Shown here one piece after another: positions 22,676 to 30,438 of a stretch of 34,949 nucleotides of DNA. The notes under the pieces are model-generated. The model did not search any database, was not told the DNA's origin, and worked only from the letters and a program-made list of their open reading frames with translations. This DNA comes from Ciceribacter sp. T2.26MG-112.2 (GTDB lineage: Bacteria > Pseudomonadota > Alphaproteobacteria > Rhizobiales > Rhizobiaceae): the NCBI RefSeq assembly GCF_900492205.1, contig NZ_UEYQ01000031.1, positions 1 through 34,949 of the forward strand, in the 5' to 3' direction. Numbering within the stretch: the stretch's first letter is position 1; each line of letters starts with the position of its first letter. Both the position numbers and the translations under genes were made by a program.

Positions 22676-23848
22676 TCACTCCGCCGCCTGACCGACCGGC
22701 AGCGCCGCGTCGGATGCCTTGTCATTGTTGGCGGCATCGTCCGCCGCCTTGCGCTCCCGGCGCACGGCCAGCCGCTGCTGGATCGTGCCGACGACGCCCT
22801 TGGGCAGGAGCAGCGTCACGCCGATGAACAGGCCGCCCAGCGCAAACAGCCAGAGTTCGGGAAAGGCGCCGGTGAAATAGCTCTTGCCGGCATTGACCAT
22901 CAGCGCGCCGATGATCGGACCGATCAGCGTGCCGCGCCCGCCAACGGCGGTCCACACCACCACTTCGATCGAGTTGGCCGGCGCGAATTCGCCCGGATTG
23001 ATGATGCCGACCTGCGGCACGAACAGCGCGCCGGCAATGCCCGCCATCATCGCCGAGACGACGAAGGTGAAGAGCTTGATGTTCTCGACCCGGTAGCCAA
23101 GGAAGCGCACGCGGCTTTCCGCATCGCGCACGCCGACCAAAACCTTGCCGAACTTGGAGCGCACGATCGCCGAGGAAATCACCAGGCAGAGCGACAGCAT
23201 GATCGCCGAGAGCGCGAACAGCACCGCGCGGGTCCCGTCGGCCTGGACGTTGAAGCCGAGGATTTCCTTGAAGTCGGTGAGCCCATTATTGCCGCCAAAG
23301 CCCATGTCGTTGCGGAAGAAGGCGAGCAGCAGAGCATAGGTCATCGCCTGGGTGATGATCGAGAGATAGACGCCGTTCACTCGGCTGCGGAAGGCGAACC
23401 AGCCGAAGACGAAAGCGAGCAGGCCGGGCACGACCAGCACCATGATCATGGCGAACCAGAACATGTCCATGCCGTGCCAGAACCACGGCAGTTCCTTCCA
23501 GTTGAGGAACACCATGAAGTCCGGCAGGATCGGATTGCCGTAGACGCCGCGGCTGCCGATCTGGCGCATCAGGTACATGCCCATGGCATAGCCACCGAGC
23601 GCGAAGAAAGCGCCGTGGCCGAGCGAGAGAATGCCGCAATAGCCCCAGACCAGGTCCAGCGCCAGCGCCAGCAGCGCATAGCAGAGATACTTGCCCATCA
23701 GCGACACGGCATAGGTCGGGATGTGGAAGAAGCTGTCCGGCGAGGTCAGCAGGTTGAGCGCCGGGACGAGCAGTGCCACGCCGAGGAGAATAGCGACGGC
23801 GACGACGATCTTGCCTTCGAGTGCCCTGAAGATGAAGCCCGTGATCAT
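22676..23848 (-). CDS. urtC: Urea ABC transporter permease UrtC
   Basis: A 390-residue LivM-type permease with about ten hydrophobic segments. Family landmarks are GYCGILSLGHGAFFALGGYAMG, RSRVNGVYLSIITQAMTYA and GGRGTLIGPIIGA. The ATG at 23848 overlaps the urtB stop (ATGA), so the long upstream extension of this frame through urtB is not coding. The hydrophilic C-terminal tail (about 355-390) is Ala/Asp-rich and variable. It forms the membrane channel with UrtB. Confidence 0.95.
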   Translation of the reverse strand: MITGFIFRALEGKIVVAVAILLGVALLVPALNLLTSPDSFFHIPTYAVSLMGKYLCYALLALALDLVWGYCGILSLGHGAFFALGGYAMGMYLMRQIGSRGVYGNPILPDFMVFLNWKELPWFWHGMDMFWFAMIMVLVVPGLLAFVFGWFAFRSRVNGVYLSIITQAMTYALLLAFFRNDMGFGGNNGLTDFKEILGFNVQADGTRAVLFALSAIMLSLCLVISSAIVRSKFGKVLVGVRDAESRVRFLGYRVENIKLFTFVVSAMMAGIAGALFVPQVGIINPGEFAPANSIEVVVWTAVGGRGTLIGPIIGALMVNAGKSYFTGAFPELWLFALGGLFIGVTLLLPKGVVGTIQQRLAVRRERKAADDAANNDKASDAALPVGQAAE

Positions 23849-25458
23849 GCTTCCACCGCCCTTCCCTTGAGCGCGAAGAGCCCGCGCGGCCGTTTCTGGA
23901 TGAAGAGAATGATCAGCACCAGCACGAGGATCTTGCCCAGCACCGCGCCGACCGAGGGTTCGAGGAATTTGTTGAGCACGCCGAGCGACAGCGCGCCGAC
24001 AAAGGTGCCCCAGAGATTGCCGACCCCGCCGAACACCACGACCATGAACGAGTCGATGATGTAGGCCTGGCCGAGGTTCGGCGAGACATTGTCGATCTGC
24101 GAAAGCGCCACCCCGGCGATCCCGGCGATCCCGGAACCGAGCGCGAAGGTGAAGGCATCGACCCAGGGGGTGCGGATGCCCATCGACGAGGCCATGCGGC
24201 GGTTCTGCGTGACGGCGCGCATCTGCAGGCCGAAGGCCGAGCGCTTCATCAGCGTCAGAAGGGCAAAGAAGATGGTGAGCGAAAAGAGCACGATCCACAT
24301 GCGGTTCCAGGTGATCGTCAGCCCGCCCAGCGCAAACGAGCCTGACATCCACGAGGGGTTGCCGACCTCCTGGTTGGTCGGGCCGAAGATGGTGCGGATC
24401 GCCTGCTGCAGGATCAGCGAAATGCCCCAGGTGGCCAGCAGGGTTTCGAGCGGCCGGCCGTAGAGGAAGCGAATGACGCCGCGCTCGATCACGAGGCCGA
24501 TGACGGCGGTGACGAGGAAGGCGACCGGCAGGGCGATGGCCAGCGACCAGTCGAACAGGTCCGGATAGGAGGTGCGGATCACCTGCTGGACCATGAAGGT
24601 GGAATAGGCGCCGATCATCACCATCTCGCCATGCGCCATGTTGATGATGCCCATGACGCCGAAGGTGATTGCAAGACCGATGGCCGCGAGCAGCAGCACC
24701 GAACCGAGCGAAATGCCGTACCAGACGTTCTGCGCGGCGTCCCACAGCGCCAGATCGCCCTCGATGCCGGCGATCGCCTTGTCGAGATCGGGTTTCAGGC
24801 TCTCGTCGATCGAGGAGGACACGGTCATCAGGATGCCGATCGCCTCACGCCCGCCGAGAGATGCGACCATGTCGATCGCGGCGCGCTTTTCCTCGACGGA
24901 CCGGTCGGAGGCCAGCAGCGACACGGCGCGCGCCTCTTCCATGCGGGCCTTGACCTCGCTATCTGTTTCCTTGGCGAGCGCCGCCTCGACGAGATCGAGA
25001 TTTTCCGCGCTCGGCGATTGCAGCACCTGCTGCGCCGCCTGCAGGCGCACCGCCTTGTCGAGGCTCATGAGCGTCAACCCGCCCAGCGCCGAGCGGATGG
25101 CGCGGCGCAGAGTATTGTTGACCTTGATCTTGGTGAAACCCGCCTTCGGCGCCTCGCCGGCCGTCTCGCCGGTCAGCGGATCGATGGCGGCAAGATTGGC
25201 GCCGACCGCCTTGGTGATGACGACGGCACCGTCCGACTTGCGGACATAGAGATCGCCCTCGGCAAAGGCCTCGAGCGCGGGAACGACGCGCGCATCGCCG
25301 GTCGCGGCGATCTGCGTCAGCAGCTCCTCGGCCTGCTTGAAACTGGCCTTGGCCAGCGCGTCGATCAGGTCCTTCGGATCGCTCTGCGCCAGGGAGGGCG
25401 CGGCGAAGCCCATCGTCAGCAGGATAAAAATGAACTGTAGCAAGAATCGCATCGTCAT
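23845..25458 (-). CDS. urtB: Urea ABC transporter permease UrtB
   Basis: A 537-residue LivH-type permease with the N-terminal extension typical of UrtB. A signal-like helix (about 3-24, ending SLAQ) is followed by an extracytoplasmic alpha-helical region of about 210 residues and then the membrane core from about 245. Landmarks are GLAITFGVMGIINMAHGEMVMIGAY and MRAVTQNRRMASSMGI (EAA-like loop). The start MTMRF at 25458 has GAGGGG 7 nt upstream; the ATG at 25518 would add residues translated from the repeat region. The 270-bp repeat-rich gap upstream separates it from urtA. Confidence 0.95.
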   Translation of the reverse strand: MTMRFLLQFIFILLTMGFAAPSLAQSDPKDLIDALAKASFKQAEELLTQIAATGDARVVPALEAFAEGDLYVRKSDGAVVITKAVGANLAAIDPLTGETAGEAPKAGFTKIKVNNTLRRAIRSALGGLTLMSLDKAVRLQAAQQVLQSPSAENLDLVEAALAKETDSEVKARMEEARAVSLLASDRSVEEKRAAIDMVASLGGREAIGILMTVSSSIDESLKPDLDKAIAGIEGDLALWDAAQNVWYGISLGSVLLLAAIGLAITFGVMGIINMAHGEMVMIGAYSTFMVQQVIRTSYPDLFDWSLAIALPVAFLVTAVIGLVIERGVIRFLYGRPLETLLATWGISLILQQAIRTIFGPTNQEVGNPSWMSGSFALGGLTITWNRMWIVLFSLTIFFALLTLMKRSAFGLQMRAVTQNRRMASSMGIRTPWVDAFTFALGSGIAGIAGVALSQIDNVSPNLGQAYIIDSFMVVVFGGVGNLWGTFVGALSLGVLNKFLEPSVGAVLGKILVLVLIILFIQKRPRGLFALKGRAVEA

Positions 25459-25494
25459 CACGCAGCCCCTCGTTCGTGCGCGTTGCCGTTCGAC

Positions 25495-25728
25495 CCCCTC
25501 ACCTGCGATTTCTAACACTTAGCTACGCTAAGGTGTTGAAATCGCTTCCTCTCCCACAGGGGGAGAGGTGGAAGCGGCAAACTCGGCACCCCGCCTCTCC
25601 CCTTGTGGGAGAGGATACAAAATCGCGATCTTAGCGTTAGCTAAGTCGCAGATTTTGTTGGTGAGGGGGAATGTTCCCCCTCATCCGGTCCTTCGGACCA
25701 CCTTCTCCCCGAAGGGAGAAGGGGATTA
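25495..25728. repeat. Cluster of seven stem-loop repeats between urtA and urtB
   Basis: The spacer is almost entirely inverted repeats: a 19-bp-arm imperfect one at 25505-25545 (GCGATTTC...GAAATCGC), CCTCTCCC/GGGAGAGG at 25548-25568 and at 25594-25614, an 18-bp-arm imperfect one at 25618-25657 (CAAAATC...GATTTTG), GAGGGGGAA/TTCCCCCTC at 25663-25682, GGTCC/GGACC at 25687-25699 and CCTTCTCCC/GGGAGAAGG at 25701-25722. The last block resembles 305-352. In RNA these would fold just after the urtA stop. Confidence 0.85.
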
Positions 25729-27018
25729 TCAGCTACCCTTGCCGCCGCACTTGCCGGTGGCGACGTTGAAGTTGCCGCATTCCATCGGCTTGCGCCAATC
25801 GGAGATCAGGTCCTTGCTATCCGGCAGATAATCCGACCATTCGTCGCCGACGACAGCAGGCGTTTGCTGGACGATTTCGAACTGGCCGTCGGCCTGGATT
25901 TCGCCGATCAGCACCGGCTTGGTGATGTGGTGGTTCGGCATGACGGTCGAGGTGCCGCCCGAGAGGTTCGGGACGGATACGCCGATGATGCTGTCCAGAA
26001 CGGCGTCGGTGTCGGTGGTGCCGGCGGCTTCGACCGCGGCGACCCAGGCGTTGAAGCCGATATAGGCGGCTTCCATCGGGTCGTTGGTCACGCGCTTGTC
26101 GTTCTTGGTGAAGCCGTGCCAGGTCTTGATGAACTCGGCATTGACGTCGGCATCGACGGACTGGAAGTAGTTCCACGCGGCGAGATGCCCGACCAGCGGC
26201 GTGGTGTCGAGACCGGCGAGTTCTTCTTCACCGACCGAGAAGGCGACGACCGGGATGTCTTCGGCCTTGATGCCCTGGTTGCCGAGTTCCTTGTAGAAGG
26301 GAACGTTGGCGTCGCCGTTGATCGTCGAGACGACGGCGGTCTTCTTGCCGGCCGAGCCGAACTTCTTGATGTCGGAGACGATGGTCTGCCAGTCGGAATG
26401 ACCAAACGGCGTGTAGTTGATCATGATGTCCTCTTCGGCAACGCCCTTGGACATCAGATAGGCCTTGAGGATCTTGTTGGTCGTCTGCGGATAGACGTAG
26501 TCGGTGCCGGCGAGAACCCAGCGCTCGACGCCTTCCTCGGCGGCCAGGTAGTCGACGGCCGGGATCGCCTGCTGGTTCGGAGCCGCACCCGTGTAGAAGA
26601 TGTTGCGCGAGGATTCCTCACCCTCGTACTGCACGGGATAGAACAGGATCGAATTCAGTTCCTCGAACACCGGCAGAACCGACTTGCGCGACGACGAAGT
26701 CCAGCAGCCGAACACGGCGGCGACCTTGTCCTGGGAAATCAGCTGGCGGGCCTTTTCTGCAAACAGCGGCCAGTCGGAGGCCGGGTCGACGACGACGGCC
26801 TCGAGCTTCTTGCCGAGAACGCCGCCCTTCTTGTTCTGCTCCTCGACGAGCATCAGCATGGCGTCCTTCAGCGTCGTCTCGGAGATTGCCATGGTGCCGG
26901 ACAGCGAGTGCAGAACGCCGATCTTGATCGTTTCTTCCTGGGCCAGCGCGCCGCTGACGGCGGTGGTCGAGAGCATGGCGCCAAGCAGCGCGGCGCCGAG
27001 TTTCATCTTCAATGCCAT
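25729..27018 (-). CDS. urtA: Urea ABC transporter substrate-binding protein UrtA
   Basis: A 429-residue periplasmic binding protein of the amide/urea (Peripla_BP_5) family. The signal peptide spans 1-26 (ending SGALAQ). The mature start IKIGVLHSLSGTMAISE, the segment GCWTSSSRKSVLPVFEE and FYPVQYEGEESS are diagnostic of UrtA/FmdD-type proteins. A GAGGGG ribosome binding site lies before the ATG. It is the first gene of the minus-strand urea region and is followed by a hairpin cluster that may raise its level over the permeases. The promoter lies in the 224-bp spacer shared with the divergent heme oxygenase gene. Confidence 0.96.
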   Translation of the reverse strand: MALKMKLGAALLGAMLSTTAVSGALAQEETIKIGVLHSLSGTMAISETTLKDAMLMLVEEQNKKGGVLGKKLEAVVVDPASDWPLFAEKARQLISQDKVAAVFGCWTSSSRKSVLPVFEELNSILFYPVQYEGEESSRNIFYTGAAPNQQAIPAVDYLAAEEGVERWVLAGTDYVYPQTTNKILKAYLMSKGVAEEDIMINYTPFGHSDWQTIVSDIKKFGSAGKKTAVVSTINGDANVPFYKELGNQGIKAEDIPVVAFSVGEEELAGLDTTPLVGHLAAWNYFQSVDADVNAEFIKTWHGFTKNDKRVTNDPMEAAYIGFNAWVAAVEAAGTTDTDAVLDSIIGVSVPNLSGGTSTVMPNHHITKPVLIGEIQADGQFEIVQQTPAVVGDEWSDYLPDSKDLISDWRKPMECGNFNVATGKCGGKGS

Positions 27019-27112
27019 TGTCGTGAACCCCTCTTCTTGTTTGCAACCGGTCGGTTAATGAAATTTAACCGTTGCTGAAGAGGACTATCCGACGCTGCAC
27101 CGCAAAACGTTA

Positions 27113-27128
27113 TACGTCATATGACGTA
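27113..27128. promoter_or_regulatory. Perfect 16-bp palindrome upstream of urtA, candidate operator
   Basis: TACGTCATATGACGTA is an exact palindrome 95 bp upstream of the urtA start and 114 bp upstream of the heme oxygenase start, in the divergent spacer. Its length and symmetry fit a dimeric helix-turn-helix regulator. The LuxR-type regulator at 33830 is a candidate on grounds of proximity only. Confidence 0.55.
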
Positions 27129-27180
27129 GACCAGGGGGAAAAGGCGACCTCGGCGGCAGCAACCGCTAGCTGTCGACATG

Positions 27181-27209
27181 TTGACCTTGCCACGTCCAGC
27201 GGCCATATG
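27181..27209 (+). promoter_or_regulatory. Possible sigma70 promoter for the heme oxygenase-phytochrome operon
   Basis: TTGACC (27181-27186), a 17-bp spacer, then CATATG (27204-27209), 34 bp before the ATG at 27243. The -35 match is good, the -10 match moderate. Confidence 0.4.
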
Positions 27210-27242
27210 AGACCCGAAAATTAACAAAGGCCAATTGTTCGT

Positions 27243-27797
27243 ATGTCCATGTCCGCCCGCCGGCAGTTTCTCCGCGAACGAACCGGCCCCATCCATCAAC
27301 GGCTCGACGAATGCGTCGGCACATTCTCCGATATTCCAGCCTACCTGCGCTATATCAGAGGCATGCTTGGCTTCCGCCGCCCGATCGAAGCCGAGCTGGC
27401 CGCCACGCGCCTGCCCGCACAGTTCGGCAACTTCACGCCGAACTATCTCGCCGATGCGCTGGAACGCGACCTTGCCGCGCTCGGTGCCAGCCCGGCCGCT
27501 ACGGCGCGGAGCGAAGCTAAGCCGATGTCGAAACTGTGCGCTGATCGGTTGCTTGGGACTCTCTACGTTCTGGAGGGCTCGACGCTCGGCGCAAGGTTGC
27601 TCGTCCGGCGTGCAGCCGCGCTCGGGCTTCATGCGGGCAACGGCGCCGAGCACCTGCAAAAACAATCGTCCGACCTCGGGAACTGGAACGCCTTTGCCGC
27701 GTTACTGGACTCGGCAAGGGAAGTGGACGACGAGACTATGGCCCAAGCGGCCCTGGCCACCTTCGCCCATGCACTAGATGCTTTCGAGAAAGCCTGA
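27243..27797 (+). CDS. bphO: Biliverdin-producing heme oxygenase
   Basis: A 184-residue heme oxygenase that opens heme to biliverdin, the chromophore of bacteriophytochromes. H18 in ERTGPIHQRLD is the expected proximal heme ligand; the distal-side family motif LYVLEGSTLGARLL is clear at about 103-116. Length suits bacterial BphO. Two ATGs (27243 and 27249) are possible and the ribosome binding site is weak. The stop TGA is immediately followed by the ATG of the phytochrome gene, so the two are translationally linked, supplying chromophore with apoprotein. Confidence 0.93.
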   Translation: MSMSARRQFLRERTGPIHQRLDECVGTFSDIPAYLRYIRGMLGFRRPIEAELAATRLPAQFGNFTPNYLADALERDLAALGASPAATARSEAKPMSKLCADRLLGTLYVLEGSTLGARLLVRRAAALGLHAGNGAEHLQKQSSDLGNWNAFAALLDSAREVDDETMAQAALATFAHALDAFEKA

Positions 27798-30353
27798 ATG
27801 TCGTCCTCCCAGCCCGTCAACCTGACCAACTGCGATCGCGAGCCGATTCATGTCCCAGGCAGCATCCAGCCGCATGGCGCGCTGCTTGCTTGCGATTCTT
27901 CGGCCGGCGTGATCATTCGCCACTCGACCAATGCCGGCGCAATGCTCGATTTCGAGGGGCCGCTCAACGGCACCAATCTGACGGTCGCGCTCGGCGGCAT
28001 GGCGACGCATGCCATTCGCAACGCGCTCGCCGCCGCACCCGACGCATCCCGCCCGGCACTGCTGCCGCAACTGGAGATCGGCAATGGCCGCGTCTTCGAC
28101 GTGACCGTCCACCGCCATGCCGGCCATGCCATTCTCGAATTCGAGCATCCCGACGCGGATGTCCTGCCCTTGCAGCTTGCCCGCGAACTGATCGGCCGCA
28201 TTCGCACCACCGACAATACCGACCAGTTGCTGCGCAAGACCACCATCCTCCTGCGCGCCGTGCTCGGTTATGACCGGGTGATGATCTATCGCCTGGAGCA
28301 TGACGGCGCCGGAAAGGTCGAGGCGGAGGCCAAGCGCGGCGATCTCGAGAGCTTTCTCGGCCAGTATTTTCCGGCAAGCGACATTCCGCAGCAGGCCCGC
28401 GCCCTCTACCTGAAGAACCCGATCCGCATCATTTCGGATTCTCAAGGCCATCGCACGCCGATCGAACCGGCCGTCGACGCCTCGGGCGAGCCGCTTGACC
28501 TATCTTATGCGCACCTGCGCAGCGTCTCGCCGATCCATCTCGAATATCTGCGCAACATGGGCGTCGGCGCCTCCATGTCGATCTCGATCATCATCGACGG
28601 GGCGCTCTGGGGACTGATCGCCTGCCACCACTATTCGCCGAAGGCACTGAGCATGCCGCAGCGCGTCGCCGCCGAAATGTTCAGCGATTTCTTCTCCATG
28701 CATCTGCTCGGCCTCTTGCAGCAGCACAAACTGGAAAATGTCGCCACCGCACGACGTGCGCTGGACAGGTTCTTCCAGCGTGCCTCCGAAAAGACCGAGG
28801 TCTTCGAGCTGATGTGCGATGCGCTGCCGGATTTTCGCGAGGCCCTGCCTTGCGACGGCATCGGCTTGTTCCTGCAAGGGGAGTGGTGCGCGATCGGCGA
28901 CACGCCACCCGCGACGGCCATCGAGGACCTCGCGAATTATATCTCAGGCGTCGGTGAAAAGAGGGTCTGGGCGACCCATCGCCTTTCCCAGGTCTACCCT
29001 CCCGCCGAAGACTTCCACCGCGAGGTCTCCGGCGTCCTGGCCGTTCCCCTGTCCCATATTTCCACCGATTGCCTGCTGTTCTTCCGCAAGGAGCGGCTGG
29101 AGACGCTCAACTGGGCCGGCAATCCGGACAAGTCCTATGAAAGCGGCCCGCTTGGCGATCGCCTGACCCCGCGCAAGAGCTTCGCGATCTGGAAGGAAAC
29201 CGTGGAGCGCCAGTCGGAACCGTGGAGCGACGCCGATCGCGAGATCGCCGCCGCCGTCCACTCCGCCACCGTCGAGGTCGTGCTGCGCCACAGCGAGCTG
29301 ATGCAGGAGGAGCGTCTCAAGGCCGAGGTTCGCCAGCGCCTCCTCAACGAGGAACTGAACCACCGGGTGAAGAACATCCTGGCGGTCATCAAGTCGCTGG
29401 TGGCGACGCCGGCAAAGGATGGCGCGACGCTCAAGGAGTACATCACCTCGCTCAAGGGCCGCATCCAGGCTTTGTCCCATGCCCATGACCAGGTCATCCG
29501 CGGCAGCGGCGGAGGCGAGATCAAGGGCCTTCTCGAGGCCGAACTCTCCCCCTATCGCTCCGCCAGCGGCACGATCCACCTCGATGGCCCGCGCGTGCAG
29601 CTCGACGGTCGGGCCTATGCGGTGGCCGCCCTCGTTGTCCATGAACTCTGTACCAATGCCGCCAAGTACGGTTCGCTGTCCACTCAGGGCGGCAAGCTCG
29701 ACGTCACATGGCAGGCAAGGCCGAACGGCGATCTTGAGGTCAGCTGGCAGGAAAGCGGCGGGCCGCCGGTCGAGGTTCCCAGCACCCGCGGTTTCGGTAC
29801 CGCCCTCATCGATCGCAGCATCCCCTTCGATCTTGGCGGCAAGAGCACGGTCACGTTCGACCCCGCCGGCCTCAGGGCCAGTCTGGTCTTTCCTGGTCGC
29901 TTCCTGCATGTGCAGGCGGACAGGGAAGCGCAAGCTGAGGCCATGGAACAGTCCCACCCATCAACCAGCCTGAAAGGAACGGAGAACATGTCGCTGTTGC
30001 TCGTCGAGGACCAGGTCCTCATCGCAATGGATGCGGAAGCCATGCTGGCCGAACTGAATGTCGGCAACGTCGTCACGGCCAATTCCAGCGGCATGGCTCT
30101 CGACCAGTTGAAGACCTTCAATCCGGACTTCGCCCTCCTCGACATCAATCTCGGCATCGGCACCTCCGTCCCGGTCGCCGAGGAACTGACGCGACGCGGC
30201 GTCCCCTTCGTCTTTGCCACGGGCTACGACGATCGCACCGCGCTTCCGGTCGAATTGCTGAGCGTGCCGGTCGTGCGCAAGCCCTATGACACGGAACAAC
30301 TGCGCAAGGCGCTCGGCGCCTATCTGGAGAAGGCTGGGGGCGAAGCGCGCTAA
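27798..30353 (+). CDS. bphP: Bacteriophytochrome HWE histidine kinase with C-terminal receiver (Agp2-like)
   Basis: An 851-residue red/far-red photoreceptor. Domains: PAS with the biliverdin-binding C12 (NLTNCDREPIHVPG), GAF with the conserved DIP motif at 195-197, PHY with the tongue motif PRKSF at 458-462, HWE-type kinase with phospho-acceptor H522 (ELNHRVKNILAVI), N-box ELCTNAAKYG and the WQES segment, then a receiver with acceptor D782 (FALLDINLG). The architecture is that of Agrobacterium Agp2, a bathy phytochrome; that this protein has a Pfr ground state is inference. No separate receiver gene follows directly. Output target unknown. Confidence 0.92.
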   Translation: MSSSQPVNLTNCDREPIHVPGSIQPHGALLACDSSAGVIIRHSTNAGAMLDFEGPLNGTNLTVALGGMATHAIRNALAAAPDASRPALLPQLEIGNGRVFDVTVHRHAGHAILEFEHPDADVLPLQLARELIGRIRTTDNTDQLLRKTTILLRAVLGYDRVMIYRLEHDGAGKVEAEAKRGDLESFLGQYFPASDIPQQARALYLKNPIRIISDSQGHRTPIEPAVDASGEPLDLSYAHLRSVSPIHLEYLRNMGVGASMSISIIIDGALWGLIACHHYSPKALSMPQRVAAEMFSDFFSMHLLGLLQQHKLENVATARRALDRFFQRASEKTEVFELMCDALPDFREALPCDGIGLFLQGEWCAIGDTPPATAIEDLANYISGVGEKRVWATHRLSQVYPPAEDFHREVSGVLAVPLSHISTDCLLFFRKERLETLNWAGNPDKSYESGPLGDRLTPRKSFAIWKETVERQSEPWSDADREIAAAVHSATVEVVLRHSELMQEERLKAEVRQRLLNEELNHRVKNILAVIKSLVATPAKDGATLKEYITSLKGRIQALSHAHDQVIRGSGGGEIKGLLEAELSPYRSASGTIHLDGPRVQLDGRAYAVAALVVHELCTNAAKYGSLSTQGGKLDVTWQARPNGDLEVSWQESGGPPVEVPSTRGFGTALIDRSIPFDLGGKSTVTFDPAGLRASLVFPGRFLHVQADREAQAEAMEQSHPSTSLKGTENMSLLLVEDQVLIAMDAEAMLAELNVGNVVTANSSGMALDQLKTFNPDFALLDINLGIGTSVPVAEELTRRGVPFVFATGYDDRTALPVELLSVPVVRKPYDTEQLRKALGAYLEKAGGEAR

Positions 30354-30395
30354 ACCGACCCCGCGCTTGCTTTTCCGCCCGATCCCGTGAAGATT

Positions 30396-30438
30396 GCCTA
30401 ATTATCAATCCTCTCACCGAAGGGGCTACTAATTAGGC
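30396..30438 (+). promoter_or_regulatory. Inverted repeat abutting the start codon of the fusion kinase
   Basis: GCCTAATTA (30396-30404) and TAATTAGGC (30430-30438) are perfect inverted arms 25 bp apart; the right arm touches the ATG at 30439. The only ribosome-binding-like sequence, GAAGGGG (30419-30425), is in the loop, 13 nt from the ATG. A second repeat, GATTG-N9-CAATC (30392-30410), overlaps the left arm. It could be a translational control hairpin or an operator with half-sites three helical turns apart. Confidence 0.5.

Noticed and set aside
23849..24745. N-terminal extension of the urtC frame by about 300 residues
   Set aside because: It lies in an alternative frame of urtB and is Arg/His-rich; the LivM-type protein starts at 23848 with an ATGA overlap.
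27019..27112. Sigma54/NtrC-type promoter for urtA
   Set aside because: Nitrogen control would be plausible, but no TGGCAC-N5-TTGC element or NtrC-type site could be found by eye.
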